Of a DNA stretch of 64,000 bases, positions 23,245-34,989 are shown in pieces. The notes under the pieces are model-generated. The model searched no databases, had not been told where the DNA came from, and saw nothing but the letters and a program-made list of their open reading frames with translations. A program made the position numbers and the translations under genes. This stretch comes from Archegozetes longisetosus. Lineage: Eukaryota > Arthropoda > Arachnida > Sarcoptiformes > Trhypochthoniidae. The stretch is taken from NCBI GenBank assembly GCA_018873245.2, contig JAEMBT020000003.1:226001-290000 (forward strand). The letters are read 5' to 3'. The first letter of the stretch is position 1; the number at the start of each line of letters is the position of its first letter.

Positions 23245-26200
23245 ATGAAAAGTGGTTCAATGAATAATAATAGAAATAAAAGTGAATCAGTGATTGTCAA
23301 CAACTTTAACAAAGAATTGGAAAATAGAAAAGCACAGAAATATACTGATTTATTGATGGTTGAACCGATTTCTCCACCAGTTTTGCAAATAGACGAAGAA
23401 GACGAGGAAGGAGTGATAGCCATTCCTCCATTAAAAGAAATGGATACACATTGGAGTTATCGGGCTTTGGGTAAAAACTACGAAAAATATTTATCAGAAT
23501 TGCCTCAAAAGCAGAGAGAATATGACGAATTGATTGTGAATATGAATAATAATAATAATATGAATCATATCTATCCTTTTGGACCTTTAATATTAGCCAA
23601 ACAGCAACAACTCATTCAACAACAATTGCAATCATATCCTCAGCATTTAATAGCGAATAAATATTTGAATCAAAAATATTATCAAAGTTATGAACAAGTG
23701 ATTCAGAAATCAAATCAAAGTCAAGCAAAAGGCTCAAAAAGTGCTCAAAATATGAAACCAAAGCTTAAACAGGACTCGAACCCAAGCATGGACTGTTCGC
23801 ATATTTATGACATATATTGCAACCAAACACAAAACACGGTCCATCTTCAACGCAATATTGTTGCGCGCACCCCTCAACTCACACAATCGCAGCGATACAA
23901 TTGTGGACAATTAGCGCCACAACCAACTGAACCAAATCCTAATTATCTGAATCAGGGATTGGGAGCCGCATCAAAAGCGGTTCTAGCCATTCATTCAAAG
24001 TCAAACGATGCAGTCATCTATCAAATGGCAGCTCAATCGCATTCAATTCCCACTTATGTGACAAATAATAATAATCAGTTTGTTCAACAAAATAACAATT
24101 CAAATGAAATTCAGTATCGAATGAACGCTCAAATTATGCCTCAAATCAGTGCTCAAAATGTGTCTCAAAAATTATTCCAGCAAAAGTCGACTCAGAACCA
24201 GAACCAGACCCAAAACCAAGCTCAAACCCAAACTCAAACCCAAACCCAAACCCATACTCAAACCCATACTCAAACCCAAAATCAATACAATTTGAATAAA
24301 GACTTATTATTGAGTAATCAAAGACAACAAAACATTCAGAAATCGGCTCTTGTTTTACCGGTAAGGCTAATATTTTATTTAATTAATTATAAGGTATTTA
24401 TTTTGAACAATTGATTACTTAACATCGAAATTATTTTTGATTGAAAAGTCCAATTCCGAGAACGCTTAGAACATGAACCGGTCTCTAGGGGATGTGAGAC
24501 ATGGTTCGACTTCTCTAAAGCGAGCATATATATATATATATATATACTGTTATACTGTGAAAAACTCAAGGGGTGAGTTCTGAATTTTGAAATTTTGGGT
24601 TGGTGGGCAGAACAAGGAAATGGGCATGTTACCTAGAAACCTGAAGGGCTACGCCCATCTCACTATATCCAGTGTCTACTAGGCATACTCTACCACACCT
24701 CGCAAAATTGGTTCCGCCCATTTTTTCCAAACACTTTCCAGGATACGCCGCTAATGTAACCCAATACTGCTAAGTGACGTGGATAATGCAAGTGATCCTT
24801 TACCAGGCCATCTTCACAATGACTCGACTTTGTTTAAACAAATTAAGAAATTGTACAGTCAACATTCAATTGGAATAACATTACAGGTGTCAAATTTGTC
24901 TGCCAGATGATTTAGCATTATTTCCCTTTTGACAATATAGGCTGTACATTGATGGCGACTCGTTTAACCTAACCTCCATGAATTCGATAGAACCCAAGCT
25001 GACATTGGACTATCAGCAGCGAACGGAACAAACTTGAAAATTTTTTTTATAAAATCAATCTTGGGCACTCTATAAAACAAAAAATTAGCCGCCAACGCGT
25101 TACGTGACACATATTTTTTGCAATCTAATTTTTTCAACTTTTATCGATTATTGTTTGAAATTAAACTTCTGAGTCTCGGGTTCGATACCTTGATTTTCAA
25201 ATTTTCTTTACCTCTGAAACTTTAGAAACTTTAATTTTTTGACATATTTTATATGCAAAATATGTTCTTATTTGTAAAAAACCGTTTGAATACTATTCAA
25301 TTGTGAAAATGAGTTCATTTAATATTTTTAATGAATTAACAAACTCCACAATTGAATCCGCGTTGGCGGCTAATCTTTTGGTATATGTTTTATAGAGTGC
25401 CTAAGATTGATTTTATAAAAAAGTTTCAAGTTTGTCCCGTTCGCTGCTGATAGTCCATTGTGAGTACAGCATTAGACGACTTCTTTCTCGACACTTTGCG
25501 ATCTGAATCTATTCTAGCTTACGTTAAGTGACGCACGTAGATATTTAAAGACTGTGTAGAGAAACTTGACATTTTACTGTTATTTACATGTATGTTCGTG
25601 GACAATCTTAAGTTGAATATCTCCAAAACTACTAAGCACAGACTTTTCTTACTTCGTGTAGCTATGCCACTGCCCCCTAGAATATGTCCATTCCCTAGAC
25701 GCGCTCCTTCCTACTGTGCAATTCTCTAAAGGCATCACCCATCAATAGCGTTACGCCAAAACAACCTTTTCGTTCGGATCCCCTACCCCTATGTCACGAT
25801 GTCGTTGGCAAAGTTTTAACGCACCACCCCTCATATTACAATTTGTTACATTTAGCTCTAGACACCCCTAACTCCTTTCAGCGTAACGTCATTAATGGAT
25901 GATGCCAAAACCCATCAACACCTTTATTTACAAATAAATTTATCTAAACATGTTTATAATTGTCTGAGGCTTCACCGTAAGAGCTTAGTTTTTGATCCAT
26001 TGATGCACATTCTTTCTACTGCTACCTCTATATATATCACGTCCTTTTTGTTACTAATTAAGCAAATATTACAAAAACAAATACGAAAATTTCCAAATTT
26101 GAATTTTACAACTCCGTTCCCTTTCGGTTTCTCATTGCTAATATTCAGTATATATACACTTTATAACTCTGACCTGATGTGCAGTCCAACTAAGCATAGG

Positions 26201-29200
26201 CTGGCCTAAAGTGTACTCAAATTCCTTAATTAAACGAAGCAATTGTAAAGCATTGTTGGCATAGTGTGACCAAAATTGTACTTTCGCCTCAACAAGTATT
26301 GCATTGAGAAAACCTTAAAATTATTTACTTTTGTTTCTGCTGGAAATGTTTTTCAATTAACTTTTTGATCTCTCCGTCATTATTCATAAAAATTGAAATA
26401 AATCAATTCGATTGATTTCCATTCATTTTTTGAGTTCTCTATTTAAAAAAGTTTGTATGGAACTAATCTTGCTTTAAATAAATTATACCAACACTTTAAG
26501 GAGAGACATTTGAATAAGTCTCATTTTGAACTCAAAAATATTTCACTTTTTTGGACTACGAATGCATAAGTTAGACAAAAAAATCAATGAGAGTCATAAT
26601 GAAGTTTGAATAAGAGCTCGAATTTTATCATATGTGTAATTTTTGGAGATATCTTTCAAATGCATAGAGAAATAAGTTGACAAACATTGAAATAATGGCT
26701 TTTTCAAACTATTAATGACTATTTTTTATCAAATTTTTGTGACTGACATCACTTTATACGAGAAAAATACAAATACAGTCCAAAATGAAATATTGAACGA
26801 CTTGTGATCAATTTTGAAAACAGTCATAATTAGAAGTAAAGTAGGATCTGTCATACAAAAGCTCAATCCAACCCAAGCTCGCACATAACGAGTCGAGCCC
26901 AAGCTTAAGTTATAGCTAAAAGTTTGAAATCCTAATATCTGAAATTTGGGTTTTAGGCAAATTATATTAGTATGATTTCAGCTGTATCTGAACCCTTGAC
27001 ATGAAGTTGTGACAGAGTTCTACTTAATTATTCTATATTACATTACAATTCAGTTGAAAAATAATTTCGAAAACGATTAAATACAAAATTATAACAATGG
27101 AAAGGCTGAGGCAATACTGATCGTTAAAAATAGGATACAATAGCTAGTGCTGTGAACCAGTCTAATCTAGAAGATCTTAGCTGCAGCACAGTAATTCGAA
27201 CAAAAAGCAGGCGTAGATAGAGAAAACAGGTTATGAAAAACTCGTAGCTATGCGTTAGAGCTGATTTGCTATTAAACCTTCGACCGTAGTTTATAGATAT
27301 ATTTAAATAGACTCATACTGTATATCGTCCCTCAGATGCATCCTGATGCACACCTTAATTGCAGTTGCTGTATTGCTTTTTATTTGATCGTGTATAACAC
27401 TTACAGTGAATCAGATTAGTTTCAGACCGGTTCACAAAGTTATATCAGAACTGAAGCAGTAAACAAATACAACTCAGACAATAGCTTCTCAATTAAAGGC
27501 ATCAGATGTGGCATTCACTTGGCTTTAAGCTACTCTGAAAAGCGCTAATGTTAAAATGTGCGCGCGAACACTTTGTTGAAATTGTTTTTCTGATAGAAAA
27601 TTTTCAATGATTCTTGAAGGAGTCACCGCTTAAACGGCCTCTAGTTGAAGACAAATCCGATAAATATTCAGAGAAAACCAGAAATTATAACCAAAATCAA
27701 CAGCAATCGATGTCTGGAAATATTTTGAGTAAAGTTTTAACGCAACCATCAGTTCATCAATCAGTTCAACAATCGGTTAATGAGATTAATTACGCGCAAA
27801 CAATACCAAATAGTCAAATTTTTTGTTCAGAAAATTATTCGCAAACAATGCCTGCAATGACTGCGCAAACAATGCATCAACAAAAGAATAGTTTGAATTC
27901 TAGGTCAGAATATTCTCGACAAAAAGTGAATTCTGGACAACAAAATCAACAGATAGTGCCACAATTTCAAATGGGATCAGCTCAAAGAGCTGTAGAATCA
28001 AACGAATTGCTCTTTGATCAAAGAAATCGGTATTTAGTGCGAGAAAAGGAAAAAATGCAGAAAAAAGTGAATGAAAAAGTTGTTAGTCACGAACAACAAG
28101 TAGAACGACAAATACCTAACTATAATTCCATTGAATACCAAAAGTTTATTCAAAATTCAAAATCGATTGAACCGCAAGTATTGTCGCAATACAACAATAA
28201 TAATATTTCAATAAATCCTTCACTTTATTCATCGAATATAACTGTCAAACAATATGTTCAGAACCAACAAAAACAACAGGCAATGCATCAGTTATTGGTT
28301 CAAAGTGAGAAAAATCCTCTTCTCGTGGATGCTTTGAAACCAAAAGACGCTCAAAGATCGAAAAATGCGGGTTTAATGAGCGCTAAAAACGTTGAAGTGA
28401 GTGCTCAATTCAGTCAGCAATCACTTAATCAACAAAATTACATATATTCTCGAGAAATCAACTTGAATTCATTCCCAAGTCATCCGTCGAGTTCGTCAAG
28501 CTTGAGACAATTTGAAAAATAGAAGCCATTCCCAAACCCAATTGTTCCGTTTGTCACCTCCACCCGCACCTCTTAAAACTAACAGCATTTCAATGAATCA
28601 ACCAATAAGACCTCAAATAATGACAAACACTAATAATAGAATTCAATCTCAAACACAATTCAATTCAACCAATAGAAATGAATCTCAGTTTGCATTACAA
28701 GCCGGTTCGATTGCAAATCCCTTGCCTAATTGTCCGACGGTTAGGCCACAAACTCAACTTAAACCACAACCAGCACCACAACCGCCACCTTATCCTTCGA
28801 CAAGAAATTATAAGCCCTAACACAAATTACGGCGGAACTGAAAGAAAAGCAAAATAGCCCGAAACCAAAAGCCGTTGAATATAGATCGATGCCAACAAAT
28901 CCATTGACGGTAACGCCAACTGTCAAGCCTTTAGTACCAACACCACAACCAGTTGTGCCTCTGACTTCATCCCTTTCTGAAAATTTGTCTTCACTCAAAT
29001 CTCTGAGACCTTTAGTTATGGGCGAATCTCCGAAATTGACTACATCTTCATCCGATTCCTCATCCAGTTCTTCTTCAGTAAAATCTTTAAGGGTATTTGA
29101 ATCGCCTCTGAATAAGACCAGAAGTGATGAGAATAACGAAAATTGGCCGAAACTAGTAAGAGAGCAGTCGTCATCGTCTGAAACATCTCTTAATAATAAT

Positions 29201-32200
29201 GGCGATGTTCCGTTATTATCATTGTCTGAAACAGTAGTTTTGCCGAAAACAGCTGCAGTAGTAACTCCGGTCATCATAAACTTATCGGTTAATCAAACCG
29301 ATAGAAAGTTCAATGAATGCAATACTAGTAGACCGCAAAACCAGTTGATTGTTGTCTCGAGTAATCCTATGGATTCAATTGAATTGAATACGGGTCATCA
29401 AAGCTCATTAGTCAACCGATCGGCTGATAACGGTCTTCAAAACAGTTGTTCAGTCATTTTAGAAGAAAAACAAATGTCATCTGTAAATGAGGTAAGATTT
29501 GATTTAAATTAATTGTTGAACGTATGTTTTTAAATTTTTTCTCTCAGATTGTAAGTAGAGAAGAAACAAATTAGCTTTTATATAAGTTGTGAACGTAAAC
29601 GGTTTATTCGAACCAGATAATAAGCAAACGAAACATTTAAACAATTATAGTTTGATTTGCTTATTTGCTAATGGTCTCGCACTCTAATGTGGAAATCACG
29701 TACATAAAGATCCTGCATAAGTGTCCACCAAGTTCATCTCTGTTAATAAGCGATAACTAATGAAGAACAAATGCTCAGCTATCTCGAGCTTGAGCTTGAA
29801 GCTCATCCCCGAGCTCGAGCTGAGCTTTCGGGCTTATGATTTAAATATAGTTGAAACTACATTTGGATCTTTTAGTCATAAGAATTTTAATTGAGACAAA
29901 ATTAACCCTTTAGTTTATTATGATTAAAAATGCACACAGAATAAGAATTCTAACTATTTTAAATATTTAAATGTTATGAATAGCAAAAATATTATATAAA
30001 ACTGGATTATTGGTTCAGATTCTCTGAATAGAAAAATATTAGAAAAGCTTCAATCAAAATACTTATACATAGAACTGAACACATCATACTTTTAATCAAA
30101 ATATCAGACAATTTATTTCTACGTTTAGTGATCAGATCTCATTATTAAGTACGTATTATGTATCTGGTTATTATATGTTAGTACTGTAACCAAATATTTG
30201 AGATGTAATAGACTCATAGACACGTAGAGATACGTAGAAATTTCGCTAATTTGCCATTTCGCTGAATTTCTTTTCGCCGAACTGCATTTGGCCGAATGTA
30301 ATTTCGCCAAATTCTTATTTCGTCGAATTGCACTCGCCGAATTTACATACAGGTGTACCTACCTATAAGAGCTTTTCTTCCCTATTAGCAAACGTAATTG
30401 GGATAACTATTTTATGCGAATAACTTAGCAAAAAATATTTAAACTAAATAAGATAGTAAGATCTATTGTTCTATAACGAAGTTTTTGCAATAGAGTGATT
30501 CAATTAATAATACGAATTTGAGTGAATTTTAGCATTATTCTCAGTCACTGTTAATAAGTTGCAGCACATATTTTGCTCTTTAGAGCAGTGCCGTAGTCAG
30601 GAATGAGGCCAAGTGCGGACAGAACTCAATATTTCAACAAAATATCACAAAATTTTAGCCCAAATCAGGACATTTTTATTGTTTATATTATTTTTAAGAT
30701 GCTGTATCTCTGTATAGACTTAAAAACCAGGTAAATTTAATATTTTTTGTAAACCCTCAGATTTTTGAATGCAATGAAAATATTGAATGGCCCTTTTCTC
30801 TCAAACTAAGTTACTGTTGTTGTAGAATCAATTTTAGTTCATCAAATACACAATTTATATTACTCTATACGAAAAAATAATCGAAATTTCGATCTTTACA
30901 TATGCAATTTGAAACTTAAAAATTTTAGTCGAACTCTATATTTATTTATCAGATGAGTAATCAAATTTCTAGTAAGAAGCTCAAAAGCTCGCCTATCCGA
31001 GCTCCGAGCTTGAGCTTACGCGATCCAGGCTCGTTGATAAATGAGCTTCAAGCTCAAAAGGGTTATCGAGCTGGGCTTGTCAGGCTTGAACCTGAAGTTC
31101 GGTCGAGCTTTTGCCCTCTATTAGAGATAACGTTTTATAAGGCAACTTTAGTCCTCAATTAATATAACTAAACTTAATCTGTAATTAACTCATTTCGCTA
31201 AATAAGTGCAGCTTAATGGTAATCATAATTGTATTAAAAATATTTCGTTTCTATTAGAATATATTTCAAACTATTAGAAAAATTCAAAAACAACTCGTAC
31301 TGTAAGAGGGTTTTGAATAATATTTGAAAATTGATTGACAATTTTTTAAAAATTAATTTTAGTCAAAAGAAGATTTACCGAAAGCCGAAGCAAGAAATGA
31401 TTTAAAAACTTGTAAAGATTTGATGCCCTCTGATGAAAAAGTAGCAGAACGGATGCACGAAAAAGAAGAGGTGTTTGAAAAAAGTTCAGAATTTGAGGAA
31501 ACGTCACGTGATTCTGATTCAGACCAGTCAGTCAGCGAATGCAGTGAATCAGAAATTATGGCCAAAATCAAACAAATTTTGCTAGAAATGTCATCGAAAC
31601 CAGTTATGATTGAAAGACCAATTATTGATAAATTAGTTCCGAGACCAGGATTGAATGAAATATCAATGAATGAACAAAAAGTGAAAAAGACCATTGAATT
31701 AGTTGAAAGAAATCACAAGAATTTAGAAGTAGTCACTTTTTGTCAAGTTTTAGATCTAATAAAAGTTCGAGATTTAAGACGAAAACCGCGCGCATACTTG
31801 AATGCTAAGTATCCATTGAATGAGATTTCTCGCGCTATTTATGCGGGAATCGCCACCAAAAAAGCAGTAATGGATTTGACAAAATTCAATACAAATAATA
31901 AAAGACAAATGACTGACGTAATTGATGACGAGCATGATAGTGATGGTACTGGTCATCAGGATGATGGTGGTCGTGATCGCCATTTCAGTCGAATAAAGAA
32001 AAAACAGAAAAAGAATCGCTTTTTAGTACAAACACTGCATAAAAAGAAATTAAAGGAAAGAGAAGTAAGTGAAGAGAGACCAATGAAATGGTCGTACTTT
32101 CTCGAGAATATGGACATCACTTCACCGCTGGCCTCAAGGATCATTGGAGTCGTTCCTAATCTTCAATTTAATCCGCATAACTTAAGAAATTTGAAAGTAA

Positions 32201-32232
32201 TAGATGTTAATAACGAAAATATGATTCAATAA
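23245..32232 (+). CDS. Uncharacterised Q/N-rich protein, at least 3 exons, about 1,285 aa
   Basis: Not recognised. Exons 23245-24360, 27620-29491 and 31363-32232 join in phase 0 at GT-AG sites. The first in-frame ATG is 23245, but the frame is open from 23113, so the true start may lie in an upstream exon. The N-terminal part has an acidic segment (EEDEEGVIAIPPL) and THWSYRALGKNYEKYL, then glutamine-rich sequence with a Gln-Thr repeat (QTQTQTQTQTHTQTHTQTQ). The middle exon is rich in Gln, Asn and Pro with serine runs. The last exon is charged and more ordered-looking: KIKQILLEMSSKP, FCQVLDLIKVRDLRRKPRAY, a lysine-rich KKKQKKNR stretch, and a C-terminus near NLRNLKVIDV. The lysine clusters could be nuclear signals. 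Within exon 2 the frame shifts by one base near 28515 and returns between about 28810 and 28825; the two shifts cancel, so exon length stays a multiple of three. Probably a disordered regulatory or RNP-type protein, which is inference. Confidence 0.6.
24191..24284 (+). repeat. CCCAAA/CTCAAA coding minisatellite
   Basis: Within exon 1 of the Q-rich gene, hexamers of the type CCCAAA/CTCAAA repeat almost without break and are translated as Gln-Thr pairs. This is visible in the sequence. Confidence 0.8.
24526..24546. repeat. AT dinucleotide microsatellite
   Basis: An uninterrupted (AT)n run just inside the first intron of the Q-rich gene. Confidence 0.9.
24547..25006. other. Intron sequence, possible transposon remnant
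   Basis: Less AT-rich than its surroundings, with no frame of interest. It lies between the AT microsatellite and the long-armed MITE in the 3.2-kb first intron. Confidence 0.3.
25007..25455. mobile_element. MITE with approx. 94-bp terminal inverted repeats
   Basis: A 449-bp element in the Q-rich gene's first intron. The left arm (25007-25099) starts GGACTATCAGCAGCGAAC and ends at GCCGCCAACGCG; the right arm (about 25359-25455) is its near-perfect reverse complement, sharing TATAAAATCAATCTT and GCACTCTATAAAACA. ATT occurs immediately outside both ends and may be a 3-bp target-site duplication. No transposase frame is present. The superfamily cannot be fixed from this copy. Confidence 0.8.
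25456..27619. other. Rest of intron 1 of the Q-rich gene, with a dispersed repeat
   Basis: No gene. The 104-codon frame at 25895-26209 has no support. A segment at 25771-25910 is repeated at 38579-38685. The intron ends at the acceptor before 27620. Confidence 0.4.
25771..25910 (+). repeat. Dispersed repeat, copy 1
   Basis: Shares GTTCGG-x-CC blocks and GCGTAACGT-ATTAAT-GAT-AT-CCAA with 38579-38685 in the same orientation and order. Probably fragments of one mobile-element family. Confidence 0.45.
29778..31110. mobile_element. Possible element bounded by GAGCTT-rich inverted ends
   Basis: The left segment (29778-29835) and right segment (30978-31110) are both dense in GAGCTT/GAGCTC motifs. 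The 15-mer GAGCTTGAAGCTCAT occurs on the plus strand in the left one and on the minus strand in the right one. This suggests a non-autonomous element of about 1.3 kb with subterminal inverted repeats. Exact ends and target-site duplication were not found, so this is tentative. Confidence 0.4.
30241..30344. repeat. Imperfect tandem array of approx. 15-bp TTCGCCGAA units
   Basis: About seven units in a row, each carrying a variant of ATTTCGCCGAATT (CGCTGAA, CGCCGAA, GGCCGAA, CGCCAAA, CGTCGAA, CGCCGAA). It sits in the middle of the putative element in intron 2. The core is near-palindromic (TTCG/CGAA). Confidence 0.7.
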
Positions 32233-32627
32233 GAATTTAATGTTTTCGTTTAAGTGAGAGTTTCAAAATAACTCAATCAATCATTTTGTACACATTGAAA
32301 GAGAGAAAGAGTTTCTTTAAGTCCATAATCGAACATTTTCTAGTGCTTTTATAATTTCAATTATCATAAAATGTAAGATATAGTCATAATTATAATAATA
32401 TCAATGTCTGGGATTTAATTACAAGTTTGAGAAATCATATCTTTTTTTAATTGAAGTCGATTTAAAGATCAAATTAAATGAAGTACTATTTTAAGCTCAA
32501 TTCTGTAATTGAATAATTAGCTTGATGTCAGTCTTGTTAATATTTTGAAATTTTTGAGTCAGTTCAAGAAAGTTTATAAAACAAAAGCTAATAAATGAAT
32601 GTTTTCTCAAATCTAGTGTTAAATTAA
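32233..32627. other. 3' flank of the Q-rich gene
   Basis: AT-rich, no gene. It should contain the 3' UTR of the Q-rich gene and ends at the transposon. Confidence 0.4.
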
Positions 32628-32629
32628 TA

Positions 32630-34084
32630 CAGTGCGTCCAACCTCAGCTTTACTAGTTTTGTGTTTGAATATTTTCTTATTAATCATTATGGAATAATGC
32701 CTCTTTACTTAAAATGTAGAGAATCTCCCCAAGTTTTGTTACCCTGTGTATGAGCATATTTGAGCATATTTTTCTATTACTTTTATGTGTTTAAATAGTT
32801 TGATACGAGATTTTATTACGAATATTTCTAATTTTAGAGAAAAACAAAATCTACTCATATAGTAAATTTATAGCACTATCTATACATATTGTTAATTTCT
32901 AATTCTAAATACGAGAAATATATCTGAATGTTTTTTATTTAATTGAACTCGATTTCCTAATCTAAGGAAAAATAAGGATAATTAAGCATTCTTTGAGAGA
33001 TAATGGTGGGCTTTTATAGCTTTGATAAGTAATTTGAATGGAAGCGCCATTGTGCTCAATACAATGCTTTAATCGTGATATTATTGAACGACATAAGTTC
33101 TTTATCATTCCTTGTGGTATGTTATTAAACTCTTCTTTTATGTATTGTTTAAGTGTTGTAGTGTCTGTTGGTTGTCTCCGATATACTTTATATTTTAAAT
33201 ACCCCCAAAGAAAATAATCGGTAGTTGTCAAGTCGGGTGATCGGGGAAACCATGGCATGTTTGACTGTTTTGCAGTCCAGCCTTCAGGGAATTAGGAATC
33301 TAACCACCATCGCACAGTACACGCGAAGTGTGCAGGAGCCCCATCTTGCTGAAACCAAAGCCGGTTCTTAACGACTTTATCAGAAATTTGAGGCCAAAGA
33401 CACTCATTCAATAACTCAAGATAGCTTTCAGAATTAACAGTCCCATTGAAAAAGTAAGGACCCACACGGCCTCCACTCCATATCCCTGCCCATACCATCA
33501 CCGTTTCTCTAAGCTTGTCTTGCTTAAGAACAATATTTGGGTTTGATATTGACCAGTAAATTGTGCTATGTCTGTTTACACGACCATTAACTGAGAACAA
33601 TGATTCATTTGACCATATTATTTTGTTTACGAATTCCTCATCTTCGTTCTGCATATCGGGAAAAAGGCGCGAAAATTCAACACGAGCTTCTGGATCGACT
33701 TCATTAAAGTGATGTATGGTGATCGGATGATATGGATGAAAATTAAGACCTTTTTAAGAATTAAGTGAGCAGTGCTCTTTGCAATGTCAAGCTCTCTTGC
33801 CACTCTTCTTACTGACATAAGCTCACCATTCTCAGTTGCTTCAATCACCATTTCCTCCACTAGTCCAATTGTATGTTAAGTGAGCTCTGTCTTTGTTCTT
33901 TCCTGCCGAGGTTTCTCAGCATCTCCATAATTCAAGAAATTATCGACTAATCTTCTGATAGTATTAGATGATGGGCGAAATCCATGAGATGCTTTATATA
34001 ACTACACTATTATCAATTTGATATCCATATTTATCTATTAAATATGAAAGGATAAAACTAATAAATCTTATGTTGGACACCCTG
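32630..34084 (-). mobile_element. Degenerate Tc1/mariner-type transposon with terminal inverted repeats
   Basis: A 1,455-bp element. The left end reads CAGTGCGTCCAACCTCAGC; the right end, reverse-complemented, reads CAGGGTGTCCAACATAAG. The first 31 positions agree at about 25, and weaker similarity continues to about 60 bp. TA lies outside the left end and TG outside the right, consistent with a decayed TA duplication. Inside is a broken transposase on the minus strand. Confidence 0.8.
32962..34000 (-). pseudogene. Tc1/mariner superfamily transposase, broken
   Basis: A DDE/D transposase relic read on the minus strand in several frames. It starts near 34000 with a helix-turn-helix part (RPSSNTIRRLVDNFL, then VRRVARELDIAKSTAHLILK). 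The catalytic core follows at 33654-33292: IIWSNESLF, VMVWAGI, WFQQDGAPAHF. The C-terminal piece at 33258-32962 begins MPWFPRSPDLTTTDYFLWGY. The second and third catalytic acids are visible (QQDG and TTDYFLW). The first usually reads SDE but here reads SNE. Frame breaks and an in-frame stop (after KTELT) split the coding sequence. The copy cannot be active. Confidence 0.85.
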
Positions 34085-34989
34085 TGGAATGGCTGTCAGA
34101 TAGAATGAGCACCTGATAGAACACATCATTCGGAACAAACGCAAAATTTTGAGACTCCGTTCTATTCTCAAGTGGTTTTCTTGCGTCGTAACCGTAGGAA
34201 GACGTAAAGAGTATAAAAGAAAGGAGAGTAGAAAAGAGTATATAATGTTGTCAAAATTGGCACAGGTGCAGTATAATTAAGGTTTTGAGCAGTTTGTCCT
34301 AAATTCGCGAAAATAGTTGGGATTTTATCTAAGTCTAAATTCTTTTAGAATTCTGTCTCACAGAACTAACAAAAGACAGAGCCGTCTCATTAGAGCCACT
34401 CAACTGGTCACTTGCTTTCGTGTCATGATTATTCTGATTTATAACATCTCTAACATGTCTCGTATCCCGATGTTGTCCGGATTTTCATTCTACGTGACCT
34501 CCAAAAATAGTCATATCCTCATGGAGAAAGTGGATAACTATTTCCGGGTGACTATTATCCGCTAATTTTTGGGCCACAGCTTCCATGTTTTCATCAAGAT
34601 CATTAACATTCTTAGCGGCATCATCGAAATTGAATCAAATTTGTATTTTTATCACTAAATAAATTTTCATTTGAATCACTCGTAATTACTTTTTTATGAG
34701 GTCTTCCCTCAGAGGTCTTTCCTAAAGATCTGGACCTCAAAAGACCAGGTCCGTAGGTCCTAAAAGACCTGAGATCTTTTACGCTCAGCTCTAACAAGTC
34801 AGCACAATCATTGACTTCATTTGAAATTTGAGTTCATTTGTAATAAAGCGTTCAATTCTATAGCGAATTTTATCTCAAAATAATATCTCTTTTGTCATAG
34901 TTTTTATCATTCAATGTCTTTATTATTATTATAATGATTGAGAAGTATGAGAAAATGGCCAAAAATTGAATTAAATGGCGAAATAAAAA
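34085..34989. other. Intergenic, with a GACCT-rich repeat
   Basis: No supported gene; the 82-codon frame at 34317-34565 has no domain. At 34699-34780 the units GAGGTCTTTCC, GGACCTC, AAAAGACC and AAAGACCTGAGATCT alternate in both orientations and could fold back. Confidence 0.4.

Larger units (their letters stand above)
29492..31362. other. Intron 2 of the Q-rich gene
   Basis: A 1.9-kb intron with donor GAG|GTAAGA and acceptor TTTTAG|TCA. It holds GAGCTT-rich segments at both ends and a TTCGCCGAA tandem array between them, described separately. No coding frame is supported. Confidence 0.6.

Noticed and set aside
25164-25190. GGGTTCGATACC, resembling a tRNA B box
   Set aside because: It lies inside the MITE, with no A box or cloverleaf at the right distance.
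25895-26209. 104-codon frame in the Q-rich intron
   Set aside because: No domain, starts in a dispersed repeat, and AT-rich sequence explains the hydrophobic run.
28759-29277. 172-codon minus-strand frame
   Set aside because: It is antisense to the Q-rich exon; the plus-strand frame has phase-consistent splice sites.
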